A stretch of DNA of 64,000 nucleotides, taken from NCBI GenBank assembly GCA_949592205.1, contig CATIUR010000003.1:145429259-145493258 (forward strand), in the 5' to 3' direction. Every line of letters starts with the position of its first letter. Position 1 is the stretch's first letter. A program made the translations under genes and the position numbers. The notes beneath the pieces are model-generated. The model worked only from the letters and a program-made list of their open reading frames with translations. It ran no database searches and had not been told where the DNA came from. Shown one piece after another: positions 1-11,899 of this stretch. Source of the DNA: Helichrysum umbraculigerum. Taxonomy: Eukaryota > Streptophyta > Magnoliopsida > Asterales > Asteraceae.

Positions 1-35
1 TTCTTTAACCTGCCTTAATTTATTACTGTCAACAG

Positions 36-3000
36 TTATATTGCACATGTAGCTCGGCAGAAGAGAAAAATGCAACAATGTCTAACATGAGACATCGAGT
101 CTTTCCTCCTCAGTTACTACTGAAGTGGCCCAAAGAAGCGTTGTTTTGCCTGTGGTTACTCCATCCCGAGTCTGCTAGTAGACCAAAAATCGAGTGAGTT
201 CCCTTTAGTCAACTTATGCAAACTGTAATACCCATAATGCCAACTATTGAGCTATGTCAAAGTTTCATATGGGCTACTCAATATAAAATGTTCAAAAGAC
301 ACCATCCAACTATGTAACTAGATTCATTTATACAAAATAGGCCAATATGCAGGGGCGGAGCTAGAATGGGGGCAGCGAAGAATTTTGCAATTACGTAAAA
401 AAAGAAAATTTGTTAAGGTATTAATGATTTTTTTTAAATTTTGCCCCCTCAAAACTGTAAAGAAGAACAAGATAATTTTATTTTTGTCCCCTCCATGTAG
501 ATTTCCTGCCTCCGCCCCTGCCAATATGATGCCGGAAAGTGGTGAAATAGCTTATATCGTGCTGTCGAGTTCAATTATATTCTAAAATATCATCGATTTC
601 AAGGGGACATCTCTAGCTAGGGGTGTACGTGGTCCAAAAACCGCACCGAACCGGACCAGAATCGCACCGGACCGCGAACCATTAAATGAAAAATCAAGAA
701 CCATGAACCGCACCATGTAATTCGGTTCTGGTCCGGTATGGTTCCGGTGCGGTTCTGGCGGTTTTGGTTCAAAACCGCGAACCAAATAATATACGCACGT
801 ATGTTATAAAGAAGAAGATGTGTAAAAGTATATGGGTATCAAATTAAATATAATAATTAAGGAATGAGAAAAAACTTTAAATCGTCTAATAATCAATACT
901 AAAACGTTGTTGTAATTCTAACATAATATGGATACATCTAGTGGCGGATCCAGGATTTACAATGACCCGTAACATTGGTATCTTACTTTTTGTGAACCCG
1001 TAGCACAAATAAAGAATGTAACAAAAAGTGCAAATTTTTTTATAAGAAATTTACATTATATGCAGCGAATGGACCCGTAGCAACTATTACCCCTACCATC
1101 TACATGGCTCCACCCCTGGATACATCTATATTTTTTTCAAACAAAACATGCATGCATGTCGAATACAAAAGAATAAGGTTGATCAAGTTCCAAAAAGATT
1201 TATTAAATGGATCAATCGTTAACAAATTATCAAAAAAATATGATAGGGGAAGTATGCAGACGACGAATAAGAGAAAGAAAATGTAAGTTGAATTTTTTTG
1301 GTGCATGGAATATAGAAGATAAAAATCTAAAAGAACATATGTAATTATAATTAATATAACATTTTTTTATTATCTGATTATATAACTCAATTTTTATCGA
1401 TATTAAAAGATACATACATCAAGTATATATTTATCATTTCCTATAAAACCGGTTCTTGCGGTTCGAACCGTTTTTACCGGTTCTAGAACCGAACCGCACC
1501 GTGAACCATTAAGGCTAAAATATAGAACCGAGAACCGGACCGTTATGCTACGGTCCGGTTCGGTTCTGGTCCGGTCCTGGTTCAATTTATCGGTTCTGGC
1601 TGTTCCGAACCATTTATGTACACCCCTATCTCTAGCCAAACTATATTTTAGTCTTATTTTATTTTTTCAGTTTTGAATTTGTACATCAATTGTCATGTAT
1701 ATAGGGGTGCAATCTCACGAGCTGCACAACACCTACTTGAAAATTATTCAAAGTTGACGTAATTCTCGAGCTACTCTAGTAGACTTTCCTATTGAGCTGG
1801 AGAATTTAAATTGCTCGGTTCATAAGGCTTGTCAACCTTATCGAGCATGTGTTATTTTACCTCTTCTTATTATACCTTTGTGTGTGGGAATGTGTATAGA
1901 TAGTTACATAGTTACGCATACTTTATAATCAAGTCGAGTCTATCCAAGAAGTATTTAGTCGATTTATAGTTTAACACGGAGTACTACCCATTTGATTAGT
2001 AGTATACTACAAACAAGGAAGATTTCATTTGTGTAATTGACTGCACACTAATTGGGTGCTATTCGGAGCATTTAAAAACAGAATAACAGGTTCAGCCCTC
2101 TAATTTTTCAATACTTACAAGATTGATACCGTGTTTTGTCTTTGTTGCACACAGGATCTGTGTAATTAACTACACGAATGAACACCCATATAAATAAACT
2201 TAGGGTTTAGTGCAGGGAAATGCACTTAACTTTTACTCAATCTCTATAGTGTGTACTGAACTTCATTTTAATCTATTGTGTGTATCTATCTTTTAGTTTG
2301 GTCTATTGTGTGTATGCGTTGACTTATTTGATGATGTGTCAACTATATAATTCGCCATGTAAGCTGACACGTCATTGACACATCATCAAAAAGGGGTGCC
2401 ACGTCAGTCGGATACATACAATAGACCAATATTGGAAGATTGATACACACAATAGACCAAATTGAAGTTGGATACACACTATAGAGATCGGTCTAAAGTT
2501 AGGTGCATTTCCCTGCACTAATCCCATAAACTTAATACATATAAATGAGTCGGGGCTGAGCTTAAAAGTATACTTAAGTTAATCAAGCTCAAGCTTGAGC
2601 TAGCTCTAGTCGAATTTCAAGGTTCAAGTATAGGTCGAGTCAAGCGTGCCCTTAGGCATGATTATTCCTTTACATTTATTGGACGCCTTCGACAAAATCC
2701 TCTTCGAAGTTTTTGTTCATATATTTTCACGACCAAAAATTTGAAGCAAAATAGTTGAAGCTAATCTTTTTAAAGTTTTAACAACCAAAGAAATGTATTG
2801 GTCCTCAATGGTATTTTTGCTATTTCTGGATATTTTGGCTGAATTTTTGTACTGATGAACCACTTGCATAACTAACTTTTCATAGTTAAGTGGCATGAAA
2901 CTTTTGTAGTTGAGTAGCCTGCAAAAGGCATTATCCCGCTTTAATATAATCCAGAAGTTCTTGTGCTAAAGAAATCTTATGTGCTATCAGTGAAGTGTTG

Positions 3001-5782
3001 CAAAGTGAGTTTCTTACTAAACTAAGAGACAACTTAGATGAGCGAGTAGCAGCTATAGAATTAAAAGAAAGGATCGACGAGCAGGAGTTGTTGCTTGAGT
3101 TTCTATTAATGATGAAACAACGCAAGCAGGAAGCTGCAGAAAATTTGCGTAGTACTGTTTCTGTTCTGACTTCTGATTTGGAAGAAGCTATGAAATTACA
3201 ACCGTCTATTAACAAAACACTAGGATCAAGTTTGGATCTCGGACTTGTAGACATTTCTCCTATTAATGATTCTGCTAGCTCGGGGTCCAGAAAACGCATC
3301 CGACCAACCATTGAATCTCGTTACACCAACTTTCATCAAGAAGAGCATCAGACATCTGAAAATCAAGAGAATGCAATCTTAAAAAATCCTCGTTTAATGA
3401 AAAACTTTAGGAAACTAGAATCAGCTTACTTTTTAACTAGGCGTAGGGCCCTGAAACCAGCAGGCAAATTTTTGCCTAAAAACTCGCCAATTAGCAGTGA
3501 GGGTAAAGAATCGATTGTTCTTACAGAAAGAAGCTCCGCTAATGATTTTTTGTCAAAAGATCGGCTTGCGGGTAGGAAAAGTCGGTGGATAAGTACTTTC
3601 TTGGATGGATTATGCAAGTACTTGTCTTATAGTAAATTGAAAGTGATGGCAAATCTGAAACAAGCTGACCTTTTAGGTTCTTCCAACCTTGTATGTTCTC
3701 TGAGTTTTGATCGGGATGGAGAATTCTTTGCAACAGCCGGTGTAAATAAGAAAATTAAAGTTTTTGAATATGATTCAGTATTGAACGGAAATCGTGACAT
3801 TAATTACCCTGTTGTTGAAATGGCAAGTAGAGCGAAACTTAGCAGTATATGTTGGAACAGATATATTAAAGGTCAGATTGCTTCAAGTAATTTTGAAGGA
3901 ATAGTACAGGTACATTACTAGTAAAACTTATTAATGTGACTCAAAGTTGCAATAGTCAGATAATCACTTCCAAAATGCAAAGTTAGTTTTTTAGTAACAC
4001 TTAACATAAATTATTCATTTGGAAAATTTTCAGGTATGGGATGTTACACGGAATCAGGTGTTTATGGAAATGAGGGAGCACGAGAGGCGTGCGTGGTCAG
4101 TGGATTTCTCGTCAGCAGATCCCACATTGCTAGCCAGTGGAAGTGATGACGGTTCTGTGAAGCTCTGGAATATCAATCAGGCAATTCTATTCTTGCACTT
4201 GGTGGATGTCAAGCTTTCAAACTAAATATCAATCAGGCAAATCTATTATTGGATTATCACCCCTGTCTTGAATGTTATCCGGATGTATAGTAACTTCTTT
4301 TTCTTTTTGCTACTGCAGGGAACAAGTGTTGGTACCATTAAGACAAAGGCAAATGTCTGTTGTGTTCAGTTTCCTTCAGGTTCTGGCAACTCAATTGCAT
4401 TCGGTTCAGCAGATCATAGAATATATTATTATGATCTTCGCAATGCAAGTAGACCCGTTTGCACTTTTGTTGGACATGAAAAAACTGTTAGCTATGTTAA
4501 ATTCATAGACTCGATGACTCTTGTATCATCATCTACTGATAACACACTGAAGCTTTGGGATTTGGCAGAGTGCTCATCCCATGTTGTTGACTGTCCACTT
4601 CAGTCATTCACAGGCCACACAAATGTGAAGGTAAATTTCTTCTTGTTTTTCTGGTGTTGCAACTTTCTTTCTTATACATCAATATAAAAGAAAGGGGAGA
4701 ATGCCAATTGTAAGGTGGCGTTTGGTTGGCAGTATGAATTACTATGGGTATGAGTTTGATATCATGGTGGAACGGGAATTGGTATGGATTAAATCCAACC
4801 CATAAGGTGGGTATGGAAGATTTCTAATTCTATGGTTATCAACCCCATTTTTTCAAATTCATACCCTTAATTAAACCCATTCTGTCAATCTAAATTCCTC
4901 ATCAATATATCAAAGAATACATTATACATCCAACCATGCAAGTGAGTCCATTTATCCCAAACGCAATCCTAATGATGCCATAATATAACAGAACGGATAT
5001 TGTGTTCCGCAAATAAAAAAGTTTAATATTTGAAAGTAGTCATTATTGGACTTGATTGTAACATCAAACCTATTTTGGAGCGGTATTGCAGCAATTAAAC
5101 CTCTAGGACTAAACCTGCGAGTTTATTGTGACTATAGTGACAAAATTTGTAATTGACTTAAATTTAAATTTAAGCACCGGAAGTTTACTTCATCAATATT
5201 TACAACAAGCAACGATTAATCAGGGATTGTATACGTTGAGTTGGTAATTAGCTTGATTTGGTATAATGAACCCAATTGCATAGTTGAGTGGGCTCCTTTG
5301 ATACTCATAGTTGGCATTATGGACTATATGGTCATTTCCCAAAAAAAAGGGTAAGACAATTAGTTTGCTTATTACTTTGTAATAGACGCTACCAGTTAAC
5401 TTAAATAATCTCGTTTTCAATTCTTTTCTCAACTCCAGAACTTTGTTGGTTTATCTGTATCTGATGGTTACATCGCTACTGGTTCAGAAACAAATGAGGT
5501 ACTTTATTAATCACATGATGTAGTACATTTTTGTTTGTTATTCTCAGAATATTGGTCGCATTAATAGTTGGTATGCTTCTAAACGTGTCACAGGTTTTTA
5601 TCTACCATAAAGCTTTCCCTATGCCTGCTTTATCATACAAATTCAATACGATTGATCCGATCTCAGGAGATGAAGTTGATGACTCCGAACAATTCGTGTC
5701 ATCTGTCTGTTGGCGTAATCAAACTTCCACTTTGATTGCTGCAAATTCAATGGGAGATATTAAGCTCTTTGAAATGGTTTAG
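36..5782 (+). CDS. SPA: SPA-family (SUPPRESSOR OF PHYA) WD40 protein, 5' end outside window
   Basis: SPA proteins partner COP1 in a nuclear E3 ubiquitin ligase that degrades light-signalling transcription factors in the dark. Exons read by hand: 36-193, 2991-3909, 4034-4180, 4319-4630, 5439-5498, 5594-5782; phases are consistent and give 594 residues to a TAG stop. Exon 36-193 encodes the end of the kinase-like domain (LKWPKEALFCLWLLHPE). Next come a coiled coil (IELKERIDEQELLLEFLL) and seven-blade WD40 repeats with typical SPA segments (GSDDGSVKLWNINQ, GTIKTKANVCCVQF, FVGHEKTVSYVKF). The start codon and most of the kinase-like domain lie upstream of base 1. The length and exon layout resemble the shorter SPA3/SPA4 group more than SPA1, but this is inference. 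The first visible intron (194-2990) is swollen by transposons, and the intron after 4180 appears to use a GC donor. The gene looks intact within the window. Confidence 0.93.
350..520. mobile_element. hAT-type MITE in SPA intron
   Basis: The 171-bp element starts CAGGGGCGGAGC and ends in the inverted form CTCCGCCCCTG. It is flanked by a perfect 8-bp target duplication CCAATATG (342-349 and 521-528), the hAT signature. It has no coding capacity. Relatives are at 939-1118 and 50169-50394. Confidence 0.88.
618..1628. mobile_element. hAT-type non-autonomous element, 1011 bp, in SPA intron
   Basis: Terminal inverted repeats TAGGGGTGTACGTGG and its complement near 1612-1628 are flanked by a perfect 8-bp duplication TCTCTAGC (610-617, 1629-1636). 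The subterminal parts are dense in CCGGTTC/GAACCGG words, common in hAT elements where the transposase binds. The centre is AT-rich and holds a second MITE (939-1118). No transposase ORF is visible. Confidence 0.88.
939..1118. mobile_element. hAT MITE nested inside the 618-1628 element
   Basis: The ends TAGTGGCGGATCC and GGCTCCACCCCTG are inverted copies of the CAGGGGCGG family. An 8-bp duplication GATACATC (931-938, 1119-1126) shows that it inserted into the older hAT element. Confidence 0.85.
2203..2525. mobile_element. Foldback MITE of Mutator type, SPA intron
   Basis: The two halves are long inverted repeats, starting GGGTTTAGTGCAGGG and ending in the complement of GGGATTAGTGCAGGG. A perfect 9-bp target duplication ATAAACTTA flanks it (2194-2202, 2526-2534), the length typical of Mutator-like elements. 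Subterminal short repeats of the type CAATAGACCAA alternate along both arms. Relatives are at 45047-45339 and 46940-47242. Confidence 0.87.
4714..4969. mobile_element. Tourist-like MITE in SPA intron 4631-5438
   Basis: The ends GGTGGCGTTTGG and CCAAACGCAATCC are imperfect inverted repeats flanked by the 3-bp duplication TAA (4711-4713, 4970-4972), as for PIF/Harbinger-type MITEs. It is non-coding and its ends resemble those of the element at 12748. Confidence 0.72.
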
Positions 5783-6890
5783 AAGGTACACATATACTTT
5801 TAAGTGTAGAATTGTTTATAGAGACGCAAATTTAGGACATCTTTTATCCTTTCTAAAGGATGATGATGATCTTGACGATCATCCATTGTATTGCGGAAAT
5901 ATTTAGTTGAAAAGGGAAAACTTGGGAGTAGATCATGTTTACATATATCTTGCAAGTATTTGGTGTTCAGATTCATTTGCTAACATATATGATTATTCTT
6001 CTGAAAATCTGACTTATCTGGCCTTAACTTAAGAAGGAAATAGTTATATTTCGCATGACAGTAAGATGGCTGAAATTTTAGTATAAACTAGAGATGAAAA
6101 AAGATGTGCAGGTTGGATAATGGGTCAAAACAGAATTTAAACGTGACAACTTTTAAGTGCGGCGCAAAACATGATGGGTTGAAATGTTTTGACCAGCCAA
6201 TAATATTACAGAATAAGGATTTCGCTATATTTTTGTCTCTTCCATTGAGAAAGTTGAGAAAGTACTACTGTATTTGTTTATCAGTCTTAAGCTTTCCATG
6301 TATGATTAAGAATACATGTAATCAACTAAACTTCCTTGGAATCGGTAATTAATATGTATAAGATGTACTTTTTTTAGTCCATATGACACAGTTTAGCAAA
6401 ACCTTATAATGTAGAGTACTTTGTAGAAGAATCAGGTACATGTATCCTTCTGTGATCATATATGCTTAATTAGCTTATCAAAATTTTAAATTTAGGTGGC
6501 CAAAAATATCTTAATTCTTCAGTATCAAATGCACATTTTTACTTCTTAAAATCCACAACTCCGTGGATCAAACTTCAGCTTAAGCCAAGAAAAATACAAT
6601 ATATGGAAGTTTTATATATACTCAACATTCACTGCACAAAGAAACTCAACTGTGGTGTTTGCTTATGGTAACCATCAAACCAACAATACGCGATGAGCTA
6701 AACTTATAACTGCCAGCATACAATAGCAAAAATGCAGTCCCAACGGAGTCAATATTGGGCTTGCAGATTGAATATATATATATATATATATATTCCAATA
6801 CTCCACAAGCAAAAATGCTATAATGTATGATCATATTACATCTCGGTCTCTTCCACATCTTCCTTCTATCTCAAAAATAAAGAATCTAAC
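5783..6890. other. Intergenic, between convergent SPA and GLCAT14 3' ends
   Basis: This stretch holds the 3' flanks of two tail-to-tail genes and a short (TA)n run at about 6772-6793. No further gene or clear element is seen; the small ORFs here have no recognisable similarity or splice context. Confidence 0.6.
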
Positions 6891-9822
6891 CTATCGACAT
6901 TGATTTCCATCTTTAGCTGATTTAACTAATTTGTTTATAAGTTTTCGAAGCCTTTTAGCTCCTGGGCCAGGTTTAACTCGGGTGGCTTTCCCGACCTTAG
7001 AACAAGACGAGCCACTTTTGCACCATCCACCTGGAGTGAAGCTCCCATTGGGTCGATGTAGTAATTCATTATCAATTCTATCCAAAACAGAAGTATCTTG
7101 GTTAAATTTACGAGCAAATGCAGCCCCACTTTTTATCATTTTTGCAGTGTCGCTTATGTTCAGCACATGAGGATGCTGTTTTGGAGGGTTGTCCCATGAA
7201 ATAAAGTGCATGTCGTGGTTGACCACAGTAGGTATAAAATCTGGAACGTTGCAGATAACAGTCTGAAAGTAACCTTCGGGTGAAGAGACGAAATTTGTGT
7301 AGTACATGAGTAGAGTTCGTGGAAGATTATCCCAACCCCATATGCAGTATTCTACAAATGATCGTGATAGAACCATCCAAGCTGATCCTGCACATTCCGA
7401 CATTCTTTTTACAGTTAATAGATTACAAGCAAAACACTGTGTAAATAAAAGTATGAAATTAAAAACAGTCAAGGATGAAATTATGAAAACAAAAACTGCC
7501 ATATATGATGATGGCTGGCATCTAAAATTCCACAGATTTTTCAAAGATCACTTTTTACAAAACTAGATCTTGCATTTTCTCAGAAATTATAGTTTTGATC
7601 CAACAAAAAGGCAAGTATATTTACATTGAAATCACTCTTTATGGATGTAATGTGCATCAGTAAATATCTGAGATACACATCACCAATTTTGCTTCAAAAC
7701 TATTTCGGATGTCGGCTGACGGTTACAGATTTGCATTTGTAAATAATAGTAATGTGAAAGTAATGAAATTTTATATAAAACTGTGTGAAACTATAAATTG
7801 CGGGGAAACATACCGGTAAACAATTTAAATGCTGTTGGCAGAGGCCTATTTGGTTGCACCCAAAAGATATCAGACTTCTTGTTTTCATATAGTCCAGGGT
7901 CAACCATCAATGGCATAGCTCTTTGATCCCTGCATATGTACAAGTAGGTTCAGATTCTAATACTTGCACACATGTATGTGTGTGTCTGCTATAGGTGGCA
8001 AAACGGGCGAGTTGGATAACAGTAAACCCTTCAAGATGGTTCAAAATAGCTTGGGTCGAATTGGGTTGACCCACTAACATTGCTGTCTTATTTTATACTA
8101 TAGATGGCTAATATATTGAATATGATTATCAAAATTATTATCACAATAGTGATCTGTATAACTTTTAACACTACAATTTACAAGGTTATATAAAATTTTA
8201 TGTCACGGGTTACCCAATAAAAATGTTGCCTTTTTAGTTAATTTTATCATAATCCCACCCGACTGACCCGTTGGCATGAAAATAAAGCCAAAATAAGCCC
8301 ATTTTCACTTAAACAGGTTGAAATTGCCACCCGTGGTGTCTGTAAGTGAGGGAGCCTACTCCTTCCAGCCCAATTGACTTGTGTGCTCGACGAAATTCCA
8401 GTCCCGATTCAAATTACGGAATGTAGAAAGAAGATCTGCACATACAATAAGAAATCAATTAGTTTTGTTCAAGTAACTGACTTGATATCATTTGTGAATG
8501 ATAGACTTTCGAACCATCATAGTTGACTTTTAGCTGCAAACGGATAATAGTTTTTACAAAAATAAAAAAAGACTACACATTGCTAAAAGAAGCAGTTTAG
8601 GACAAAACGTGTCATGTATGGTCGTTTCTTTTCCACTTATAGTACCATCATGCTTTGCTCGATTCTTGCAACATGTACATATTTTGCATTTAATAACCAT
8701 CATTTATTATAATTGGCAAAATCAAGAGGACAGGCGGGTTGGCCAACAAGTCACAAGCCACAGAATCGGGTCAAATGAGTAATTTTTAGTACAGGCTACA
8801 ACGTCTTAGGTTGACACAAAGCACTTTATGTCCAAAACATTTCATTATTAGGAAAAAAAAATAGTGTGTCAAGTATGATCACAGAAGTTGTACTAGTATA
8901 ACAATAATACAAATTTGAGATTAAAAATTATTTAGGAGGTTTTATGCATTAAAATACACCTGGGCGTCTATCAACCTGTTCCCCTTACGCTATTCTTTTC
9001 ATTTTACCCGCTAGACATGTTAGACATAAAACACAAATTTGCACCTGTAATTAACATATATCATGGATTAAGTAATTTTTCCAACCGTTATCCTTGGCAT
9101 TTTGCTGCAAACAAGCTATCACTCTAGCAAAGACGGTATGAAGAGTTACAGAAAAAACCTAAACACCACATTTTGTCCAAAATTGTTCATTTTCACAGAA
9201 AATCTGGTTTAAAAAGTTACAAACACTTACCATCTTGAGTCACTAGAGGATAGTCCGAGGCACTAAGGTTTATAAACCAATCCCAATCTTTATTCCTCTT
9301 TAGAAGAATGGCACATGCATGAAGCGTATTCGACACCATAGTGGGACCTCTATAAGTTACCATATTTGCTTTCGTGATCATATAAACATTCCCAACTTTA
9401 GCAAACATTGGATCCTTTTCAACACGTGCTGCAAGCTCCATTCGCTCAGCTGGTTCTGATTCAAGATCAAGATGGAGAACATAATAATTCCATGGATGAT
9501 ACAACGCTCTAAGTGTCCTCCAAAGTTTATTTAAATCTCCTTTTGATCCAGAAATCAAATACGCAAAATGAGGGAGCGAGGGACGAGACGACTGTAAAAT
9601 AGGAGACTTAATCTTCTCTTCGGCAAAATGTGGAATTGTTTGATTTGAGGAAACATGAGTGTTGAATAATGGGAAAAATGAATTTATTTTGTACAAAGGA
9701 GGAAGGAGTTCCATATTGAAACAAGTTGCCAAAAGGAATAAACATACAATTGAGGTTATTGCAAGAGGAAATGCCCATCTTTTTTCTGAATGAAAAGATT
9801 TGATTTCTTTAAGTTTTATCAT
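6891..9822 (-). CDS. GLCAT14: Beta-glucuronosyltransferase GlcAT14-like (GT14 family)
   Basis: This is a Golgi type II membrane enzyme that adds glucuronic acid to galactan side chains of arabinogalactan proteins. Minus-strand exons are 9822-9231, 8435-8360, 7929-7814 and 7387-6891; phases join without a break to give 426 residues, the usual family length. A membrane anchor spans about residues 15-37 after a short basic cytosolic tail. The GT14 (core-2/I-branching) domain begins near residue 85 (HFAYLISGSKGD) and includes YHPWNYYVLHLD, NLSASDYPLVTQD (about 185-197), FWVQPNRPLPTAFKLF and GSAWMVLSRSFVEYC. The C-terminus is basic and cysteine-containing. All introns are GT-AG. The ATG at 9820-9822 is the first in the leader and immediately precedes the basic-plus-anchor N-terminus. 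Which of the Arabidopsis paralogues A, B or C is closest cannot be told by eye. Confidence 0.93.
7990..8335. mobile_element. hAT MITE inside GLCAT14 intron
   Basis: The ends TATAGGTGGCAAAACGGG and AAATTGCCACCCGTG form imperfect inverted repeats. An 8-bp flank GTGTCTGC (7982-7989) is repeated as GTGTCTGT (8336-8343). Similar GGTGGCAA-type elements occur in introns of other genes in the window. Confidence 0.72.
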
Positions 9823-10061
9823 GATCTAACCCACCCCTCCACAAAACCACCTTAGTTTTACTACAATTCAATAGCCAGCAAGTCTCACAAGATCTTCTTC
9901 ATGTATAGATTACGGCAATCCAATCGAAGACTGTTGAATGAAAAACAAAAACAAGAACATTAACTCCTATTCAAGAGTAGATTTTATTGAACGGTGAGCA
10001 GACTTAAATGGAAACCAGGGTATGCATATACAAAAAGTTTATAATGTTTCCGAGTGCAGAG

Positions 10062-10063
<2 letters not shown>

Positions 10064-10132
<69 letters not shown>
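10064..10132. repeat. (TA)n microsatellite in the leader intron
   Basis: About 33 uninterrupted TA units, ending TATGTATATTA. Confidence 0.97.
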
Positions 10133-10138
<6 letters not shown>

Positions 10139-10741
10139 TATTGTAATCCATCCCTAGTATAATTTGCTTATATCATGCTAGTAGTGAAACATCTTAAATC
10201 CTCACTAGATCAAACAAAACATTAAAAAAATATATCTTAAAACACCTTAAATCCTCACTAGATCAGACACAAAAAAAATTATTATTTTTATATCACATGT
10301 TAATTCTCAGTTCCTAATCTTAAACCAACATAAAAACACATACTTATGTGTGTTTAATCAAATTTTCATAATCCTAAATAGAAATACCATCAAATCACAT
10401 GAGGATTCAAACAGTTACAGATCCAAAATAAAATCAAATCACACAGATACAACAGAAAGTCAATATTCACATCACTAATCTAGAGAAAAAAGTTAAAATT
10501 TGCACAAAGAAAGATCACATCTTAACAGTTACACAATTAGAAAACAGAGCTCAAGAACAGGCATACCCATAAACGATTGCATCAGATTTTAACAAATTAA
10601 GAAAAATTAACACAAACCCATTACAATCAAATTAAAACCCAATACAAATTTACAATAAATTAATTACCTTGTTTGAATCTGTTGATAAACTGCAAGCATC
10701 CACGTTCAAAAGAATTTAGAAAAATTAAAAGGGGATAGCAG

Positions 10742-10744
<3 letters not shown>

Positions 10745-10790
<46 letters not shown>
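10745..10790. repeat. (GA)n microsatellite at GLCAT14 transcript start region
   Basis: About 23 AG units, read as CT on the gene strand, just upstream of the inferred leader exon. Such pyrimidine tracts are common near plant transcription starts. Confidence 0.95.
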
Positions 10791-10794
<4 letters not shown>

Positions 10795-11490
10795 AGAGCG
10801 GGGGGAGAAGAAAGTGTTTATCGATTTGATTTGTATTTACTTTAATTTATTATCATGTTACTGTTTCTGTTGAGGAAGATTACTTTTTGATTATAAATCC
10901 TGGTTTTTTATGTCATCAAGAAAAGATCTTTTTATTTATATGAGACCAGATGCTGCTTGAATCGACACGACATCATAAAATTAGACGGCTGTTTTGATGT
11001 AATAAAAATGATTTTATTATAATTCTTTCTTTCTTCTTTTTTTACTTGGATCGAGATGTATTTGTTTATTTTGACAAATTGGGCCTAAATCGTTGATTTT
11101 TCATGAAGCGTACGATTTGACTGATAAATACTACGGACTAATTCTTTATTTGAGAGCCATGTAAACGTAGACACGTATCTAGGTGTGAATGTGTACTAAT
11201 ATTCTTTGAAAAAATAATAATCATATCACGTTTAATAAATAATAAAATATATATACATAAATATATAATAAGGTTGTAATACACGAATAATATCACTTGT
11301 TATCTTTTTGTTTTTTTGTTTTATTTCTAACATTCACCAATTATTTTTAATGTATTTACTACAATTGAAGTACCAAATCTTTAAATGTAATTTCAACTCC
11401 AAACTACTAAGCACACCAAACATTTTTCTTCTTAAGATGTACATGTATCATATTGTAACATCATAATATTTAACTCGATCGTTTATGTAT

Positions 11491-11684
11491 CTTATATGGT
11501 AGTTGATTACCTTAGTAGTTGATTACCTTAGTAAGAGAGTAACAAATCGGCAGAGCCGTCTTGAAGTTCTGAGAGGCTCCAAGCAAAAACATATGCATCT
11601 TATATGGTAGTTGATTAAATGAGTAAGAGATTAACAAATCGGCAAGGCCGTCTCTGAATTTTGAGATGCCCTAAGCAAAAACAT
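11491..11684. repeat. Diverged tandem duplication, two units of about 90-105 bp
   Basis: Both units start CTTATATGGTAGTTGATTA and end AAGCAAAAACAT, with a shared middle AACAAATCGGCA. They differ by several substitutions and small indels, so the duplication is not recent. Confidence 0.8.
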
Positions 11685-11802
11685 GATTAATGAACGAAAC
11701 AAGGCTCTATATAAAGTCATAAGATATTTTGGCTCAATCCACTTTGAAACAACTATAAGATATATTTCTTCTTGTAATTAAAAATCAAATTATATGTATA
11801 TT

Positions 11803-11805
<3 letters not shown>

Positions 11806-11898
<93 letters not shown>
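11806..11898. repeat. Compound (CA)n(TA)n microsatellite
   Basis: About 15 CA units pass directly into about 31 TA units. Confidence 0.97.

Positions 11899-11899
<1 letters not shown>

Larger units (their letters stand above)
9823..10800 (-). promoter_or_regulatory. GLCAT14 5'UTR with a leader intron
   Basis: On the minus strand, CAAACAAG followed by GTAATTAATT gives a donor at 10667, and TTTTTCATTCAACAG gives an acceptor at 9931. The leader would therefore have an upstream exon (from about 10800 to 10668), a 737-bp intron (10667-9931) and a second part up to the ATG at 9822. The intron holds a long (TA)n run and the first exon a (GA)n run. The transcription start is not determined. Confidence 0.6.

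Noticed and set aside
4202..4318. GT donor at 4202 as the normal SPA splice site
   Set aside because: It keeps the frame but inserts seven hydrophobic residues into a conserved WD40 blade; the GC donor gives the family sequence. Kept only as a possible isoform.
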